Assembly: GCA_018058135.1 (NCBI GenBank)
Contig: JAGPCK010000014.1
Coordinates: 1 to 56,633 of the forward strand
From: Bacteroidia bacterium
GTDB taxonomy: Bacteria; Bacteroidota; Bacteroidia; UKL13-3
Direction: 5' to 3'
Length of the DNA: 56,633 nucleotides
A program made the position numbers and the translations under genes. How positions within the stretch are numbered: position 1 is the first letter of the stretch; each line of letters opens with the position of its first letter. This document shows positions 52,715-56,633 of this stretch, piece by piece. Under the pieces are notes generated by a model that was not told the origin of the DNA, did not search any database, and worked only from the letters and a program-made list of their open reading frames with translations.

Positions 52715-53653
52715 TTACTCTGTTTTATCCGGCAGTATTTTATTAAGCCATTTTTCAAATGAAGGTACTGTCCAAATAAAAACTACAACTCCCAATACAT
52801 TAAAAAGCATATGTGCATTGGCTACAGTTCTTTCTATGGTAGCTCCTGTACTAACTGTTTTAACTAATTCTAAAAATGGATAAAATAAAAGCAATCCTAA
52901 AACTATTGACAACAAATTAAAAATAACATGAAACAACCCTGTTTTAAGTGCTTCACGACTACCTTTTATGGTGGCCAATAAAGTATCACTACAGGTTCCT
53001 AATTCTGCCCCTAACATTATGGCTACACCACCGGTAAGACTTAAAATTCCTTTTTTGGATAAAATAATAGCCATTCCCACAGTAGCTGAAGAAGATTGAA
53101 TCAACAGCGTAACTAAAGCACCAATGCTTGCACCCCAAAATGGATTTTCAGTTTTTTTCATCCATTCAGAGAAAAATGCTTCGTTCTTAAGTGGTTCAAC
53201 AGCATTCTCCATTGTAAATAATCCAAAAAATAAAACTCCGAAGTACAAAATAACTTTCCCGATGTTGCTTATTCTTTCAGATTTAGCTGCAAAAAGAAGC
53301 ACAAACCCAACTAATAAAAATACAGGAGAATATTTACCTATATCCATTGCAATAATCTGGCTGCTTACTGTGGTACCAATGTTTGCACCAAGCACAATAC
53401 CCATTGCCTGCCTGAAAGACAAAACTTTTGAATTAACCAAAACAATGGTTATAATAATTACTGCTGAAGAAGAATCAAGAAGCGTAGTTGCGATAGTACC
53501 CACAACTAAACTACTGAATACATTAGAAGTAAACCTTTGAATCAAACTTGTTGCTTTGGCACCAAGTATAGATTGAAGAGTATCTGACAGACTGCTTACA
53601 GCAAAAAGAAACAGTACCAAACCGGCAATAATAGATAAAATAATTTCTGTCAT
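52715..53653 (-). CDS. Na/Pi cotransporter-type membrane protein, half-length
   Basis: A 312-residue polytopic membrane protein with two inverted Na/Pi repeats: TTLLDSSSAVIIITIVLVNSK with GANIGTTVSSQ, and LIQSSSATVGMAIILSKKG with GAELGTCSDTLL. The QSSSAT motif is diagnostic of the NptA/PhoU-linked family. Typical members are 550 residues with a C-terminal PhoU-like domain, which is missing here. It may transport phosphate or another anion with sodium. Confidence 0.88.
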   Translation of the reverse strand: MTEIILSIIAGLVLFLFAVSSLSDTLQSILGAKATSLIQRFTSNVFSSLVVGTIATTLLDSSSAVIIITIVLVNSKVLSFRQAMGIVLGANIGTTVSSQIIAMDIGKYSPVFLLVGFVLLFAAKSERISNIGKVILYFGVLFFGLFTMENAVEPLKNEAFFSEWMKKTENPFWGASIGALVTLLIQSSSATVGMAIILSKKGILSLTGGVAIMLGAELGTCSDTLLATIKGSREALKTGLFHVIFNLLSIVLGLLLFYPFLELVKTVSTGATIERTVANAHMLFNVLGVVVFIWTVPSFEKWLNKILPDKTE

Positions 53654-53837
53654 TATTTTTTAAAGAGAGCTATTAAATAATCGTTAAAGGTGTCCAGATC
53701 ATTTAAACTAATAGTGACAAAAATGTTACTTAATCATTAAAATTATTACTCAGATTCGTAATCCATAACTCAGTAATTAAGTGCTTAGAATAAATCAAAT
53801 AGCAGACTATGTTGTATTTGTATCAGAAACTATGTAA

Positions 53838-54254
53838 TTATCCGGTTACTTTTTTGTCTTTTGCCACAAATTTTGCAAACGCCAGCAGTGCACCTGTAAC
53901 CATTATATTGCGGAAAAAATTAACCATCTCAAGTTCTTTTTCTCTCAACAAATCCGAAGTCATGTTTTCTGTATCTAATTCATGCCCCATTGCTCTGGGC
54001 AGATGAACTAAAACTGCCATTAGTATGACATACAAAGCCATTAACGAATAGGCCAACTTATCGTATTTGCCAATGACGGCTGCAATAATAAATAACACAA
54101 TACACAACAAGGTAAAGTAATTCCAAAAGTATGGGAACGGAATGTAGTCGGGCACGAACGAAGCACCTACTTCCGGTTTTCCAAGATGCAAACCAACATA
54201 CAATAAAAATGAAAGCGGGAAAATGTATTTTCCTGAATTTAAAATTTTATCCAT
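53838..54254 (-). CDS. Four-helix membrane protein, DoxX-like
   Basis: A 138-residue protein with four hydrophobic segments (about 10-25, 43-63, 68-88, 113-130). The order and the GKPEVGASFVPDYIPFP loop between the first two recall the DoxX-like family, but the resemblance is weak. It is 11 bases downstream of the YciI gene, so the two form a small operon. Function unknown. Confidence 0.55.
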   Translation of the reverse strand: MDKILNSGKYIFPLSFLLYVGLHLGKPEVGASFVPDYIPFPYFWNYFTLLCIVLFIIAAVIGKYDKLAYSLMALYVILMAVLVHLPRAMGHELDTENMTSDLLREKELEMVNFFRNIMVTGALLAFAKFVAKDKKVTG

Positions 54255-54265
54255 AGCTGAAGTAT

Positions 54266-54619
54266 TTAGTCTGTTGGAAAAGGAATAAGTGGTCTGACTT
54301 CTACTGAACTATTCGGATATTTAAGAATAGGACAGGTCTTACTCCATTCTTGAACCTCCTCCGGATTATCGGATTTGCAGATTAAAAACCCCGAAACTAA
54401 AACACTGTCAGTTTCTTTGTGTGGGCCAACAGTTACACCCTGTTTGTTAACTATTGTGGCATCATATTGAACAGGTGCAGTATGCACCAGTTTACCTTGC
54501 ATGGCGATATGGCCAATCCAGGCTTGCCACTTGGGCATATCTTCGGCCATATCCTGTAAGGTTGACAAGTAACCATTCTCAGCACTTGCATTACGAAATA
54601 ATAGTAAATACTCTGTCAT
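54266..54619 (-). CDS. YciI-like protein
   Basis: A 117-residue protein of the YciI/YCII dimeric alpha-beta-barrel family (MTEYLLLFRNASAENGYLS, then GFLICKSDNPEEVQEWSKTCPILKYP and VEVRPL). The family commonly has a His-Asp pair in the cavity; here a His is seen at about residue 37 (WIGHIAM) and another near TVGPHKETD. Substrate unknown. Confidence 0.8.
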   Translation of the reverse strand: MTEYLLLFRNASAENGYLSTLQDMAEDMPKWQAWIGHIAMQGKLVHTAPVQYDATIVNKQGVTVGPHKETDSVLVSGFLICKSDNPEEVQEWSKTCPILKYPNSSVEVRPLIPFPTD

Positions 54620-54700
54620 ATAAAATTAATTGTGAATTATAGAACAAAATTCAACAATCAATTTTTGAAGAACGATGACAAATGTCGACATTTTAAAATC

Positions 54701-55294
54701 CTACTTTTTAGGTTTATACTGATTGGCTCTTATATTTTTTTCGGCCAAAAAAACTGTTTCTGTAATTCTTTTGAGACGAGTAGAGTCTTGTTTGGCGTTA
54801 TAAATCCACTCTAATATGCCCTTTTTGACAGAGACGGGAAAATTTTCAAAATTAATTTTGGCTTTTTCGTTCTTTAAAAAAAGTTCTTTCATTTCATCAG
54901 GAGTCAACAATTCATCAACTTTATTCAATGCATCCCATGTACCTGATTCTTTCGCATATTCTACCATTTTCATACCCTGTGGCATCATCTTATTTTCTTT
55001 TAGTAATTGTTCCACTTTCAATTTATTTACTTTGCTCCAATTACTTTTTAGCTTTCTTTTAGAAAAAAACTGATAATAACTTTTATCATCTCTTTTATTG
55101 GCTAAGCTGTCAATCCAGCCAAAACAAAGAGCTTCATCAACGGCCTCCGTATAATATACTGAAGGAATGTTAGATTCCTTTTTGTAAATAATCAGCCACA
55201 CACTTTCTTTATTCAAATGATTTTCTTGAAGCCAATCTCTCCACTCTTTACTGCTTTGGGCATAAAATGTATTTTCATTTTCAATAGGCTTCAT
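54701..55294 (-). CDS. YdeI/OmpD-associated (OmdA) family protein
   Basis: A 197-residue cytoplasmic protein with the pattern of the YdeI/OmdA family: EWRDWLQENHLNKESVWLIIYKK, then VDEALCFGWIDSLANKRDD and the C-terminal FENFPVSVKKGILEWIYNAKQDSTRLKRI. This family has been linked to acid or peptide stress in other bacteria but its biochemistry is unknown. It is 5 bases downstream of the Crp/Fnr regulator and so probably under its control. Confidence 0.85.
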   Translation of the reverse strand: MKPIENENTFYAQSSKEWRDWLQENHLNKESVWLIIYKKESNIPSVYYTEAVDEALCFGWIDSLANKRDDKSYYQFFSKRKLKSNWSKVNKLKVEQLLKENKMMPQGMKMVEYAKESGTWDALNKVDELLTPDEMKELFLKNEKAKINFENFPVSVKKGILEWIYNAKQDSTRLKRITETVFLAEKNIRANQYKPKK

Positions 55295-55299
55295 AAGAT

Positions 55300-55869
55300 T
55301 TATAGTTTTGCTTTTAATCGGCTATAGACATCTTTATTAATACCCAGATACGAGGCAATCAGCTTACTGGAAAGTCTTGTCATAAGCATTGGCCGGTATT
55401 CCATTAACCACTTTATCCTGTCCAAAGCTGTCAATGAAACCAAGGTATTAATACGATAAACAGAATTAGCATAAGAGGCTTCAAGAATCTGTTTGTACAC
55501 TTTATCAAACTGCGGAACTGTTTCCATCATTGCCTGAAATGATTGTCTGTTAATAGCAAAAAGTTCGCAGGCCTCAACACATCTGATGTTCTCTGTCGCC
55601 TGAATACCACTTCCAAAACTCAACAATTCTGAGCACCAATTGTCTTCAATCACAATGTCTCGTGTGGTTTCATTATAGTCTTTGTCATATACATAAACCT
55701 GCAAACATCCTTTAGCAATAAAGTAAACATACTGGCAATAATCGCCCTGTGTCAAAAGTTGTTCGTTACGTTTGGTTTTGATATGTTTAAAAGCAGAAAG
55801 TACCTTTTCTAAGTTATCAAGATCACTCCCCAACCGGTTTGTTATATGATTGCGTAAAACTTCTATCAT
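55300..55869 (-). CDS. Crp/Fnr-family transcription regulator
   Basis: A 189-residue regulator with an N-terminal cyclic-nucleotide-like beta-barrel (about 20-115; GDYCQYVYFIAKGCLQVYVYDKD) and a C-terminal helix-turn-helix (LSSKLIASYLGINKDVYSRLKAKL). No cluster-binding cysteines are arranged as in Fnr, so this is a Bacteroidota-type Crp/Fnr with unknown ligand. It is the first gene of a unit that includes the YdeI/OmdA protein. Confidence 0.9.
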   Translation of the reverse strand: MIEVLRNHITNRLGSDLDNLEKVLSAFKHIKTKRNEQLLTQGDYCQYVYFIAKGCLQVYVYDKDYNETTRDIVIEDNWCSELLSFGSGIQATENIRCVEACELFAINRQSFQAMMETVPQFDKVYKQILEASYANSVYRINTLVSLTALDRIKWLMEYRPMLMTRLSSKLIASYLGINKDVYSRLKAKL

Positions 55870-55995
55870 GGGTGTTTATCAGATTCAGCAAATTACTTCC
55901 GACAAAAAACATTTCAAACTAAAATGGTGATGATATTAAAATCGTATACTGATAGAGCTTGTCTTATATTTTCAGATAGCTAATGTTTTAAGCTG

Positions 55996-56633
55996 TTAAT
56001 TTTTTATCAGTTTCGATATGAATAATTTATCTGATTTCAATTGTTTTAACATTATAAAATATACCCCGGGTTTTAAATCTAAATTAACCTCGCTTTTTTC
56101 AATATTATCCTGATAAACCAACTGCCCCAAATTGTTGTAGACTGTTAATTGGGAAACACCTTCCATACCTTCAATTGTAAGCAATTTTTCAAATGGATTA
56201 GGATAAACTTTAATATTCCGTCCCGAATTATATTCGTCAACACTAAGAGGGGAAGAGCAATAAGAAGGAATAGAGTCTTTAGTGTAAAAGCTTGTGCATT
56301 TGTTGCAAAAAACTCTTTTAAAGAAACAACTTGCTCTTTGCGCCCTGAATAAACTGGAGGCATTTCTGAAAATTCCATGACCTCCTAATGTATCAACAGT
56401 TAACTCTGTACAGATATTATTCGCAGTTAAAACAGTATGTAATGCTCTTGAACCATTGAGTGTATAATGCAAAAAGGAATTGTCGGAATCAATTCTAACT
56501 GTTGTATCCAGTTCTCCATGAAAAGCAATAGTAGGTATCATCTCGTCAAAATCTATTTCATTTTTAGCTACACCTCCCCAATTATTAAAAATACCTTTAA
56601 TGGAATACGTGTTAGTTAAAGTATTGCCTGAAG
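55996..56633 (-). CDS. T9SS-exported alpha/beta hydrolase, C-terminal half (partial)
   Basis: The frame is open to the right edge of the window; about 212 residues are present. The first 100 are the end of an alpha/beta hydrolase: IPTIAFHGELDTTV (strand with HGxxDxxV, catalytic Asp) and, about 50 residues on, DTLGGHGIFRN (catalytic His). They resemble feruloyl esterase or dienelactone-hydrolase-like enzymes. A Cys-rich insert (about residues 80-130) follows, then a type A sorting domain (YPNPFEKLLTIEGM ... GQLVYQDNIE ... GVYFIMLKQ ... KLIKN). The N-terminal catalytic Ser lies outside the window. Confidence 0.8.
   Translation of the reverse strand, partial: SGNTLTNTYSIKGIFNNWGGVAKNEIDFDEMIPTIAFHGELDTTVRIDSDNSFLHYTLNGSRALHTVLTANNICTELTVDTLGGHGIFRNASSLFRAQRASCFFKRVFCNKCTSFYTKDSIPSYCSSPLSVDEYNSGRNIKVYPNPFEKLLTIEGMEGVSQLTVYNNLGQLVYQDNIEKSEVNLDLKPGVYFIMLKQLKSDKLFISKLIKN

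Noticed and set aside
1..56633. tRNA, rRNA, transposon, prophage or attachment sites
   Set aside because: No cloverleaf with a T-loop GTTCRANNC in place, no transposase or integrase-like protein and no terminal inverted repeats were seen by eye.

Overview
The window is a chromosomal segment of a Bacteroidota bacterium, most likely from a gliding or T9SS-secreting lineage. Four things support this: a gldE-gldD pair beside mutY, ssb, HU and RNase G; several very large secreted proteins with type A or type B type-IX-secretion sorting domains; promoters of the Bacteroidota TTG-N18-20-TAnnTTTG type; and family-specific genes such as the short AMP nucleosidase, AIM24, DUF4920 and a 29-residue mS38-like ribosomal protein. 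Most of the DNA is housekeeping. No tRNA, rRNA, CRISPR array, transposase or phage gene was seen.

Layout. 1-9.1 kb: the tail of a LytTR regulator, two small exported proteins, a DEAD-box RNA helicase, tRNA hydroxylase TrhO, a divergent AMP nucleosidase / nucleoside phosphorylase pair, an OmpA-like lipoprotein and RNase G. 9.1-16.2 kb: the leftward operon HU - TPR protein - mS38-like microprotein - RNase G faces the rightward set mutY - ssb - gldE - gldD - recG. 16.3-18.5 kb: an unknown secreted protein, an AIM24 protein and an orphan response regulator. 18.5-27 kb: a leftward operon of three T9SS cargo proteins (317, 1517 and 964 aa). 27-33.6 kb: an unknown lipoprotein, an exported amidohydrolase with an acyl-CoA carboxylase beta subunit, the SRP RNA gene, a transaldolase-like aldolase, a GmhB-type phosphatase and a dolichol-phosphate-mannose-synthase-like glycosyltransferase. 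33.6-38.2 kb: a 1200-aa T9SS protein with about 13 Asp-x-Asp-Pro repeats and a small secreted protein. 38.2-41.9 kb: an unrecognised 342-aa protein, a 29-codon overlapping ORF and a TPR histidine kinase / LuxR response regulator pair, packed as an operon. 41.9-46.3 kb: a three-gene SMC complex of MksB-MksF-MksE type, without a nuclease subunit. 46.4-56.6 kb: a heme-motif lipoprotein, a TraB/GumN protein with a 900-residue extension, a porin, the pseudouridine synthase RluF, a half-length Na/Pi transporter, a small stress-type cluster (DoxX-like, YciI, YdeI/OmdA, Crp/Fnr) and the C-terminal half of a T9SS-exported alpha/beta hydrolase.

The most interesting items are the nuclease-less Mks-type condensin, the 342-aa / 29-aa / two-component operon, the TraB fusion, and a recurring pattern in which promoter elements lie so close to start codons that apparent TTG starts are really -7 or -33 boxes and several mRNAs are probably leaderless. 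All family assignments rest on reading the translated sequence; no database search was run.
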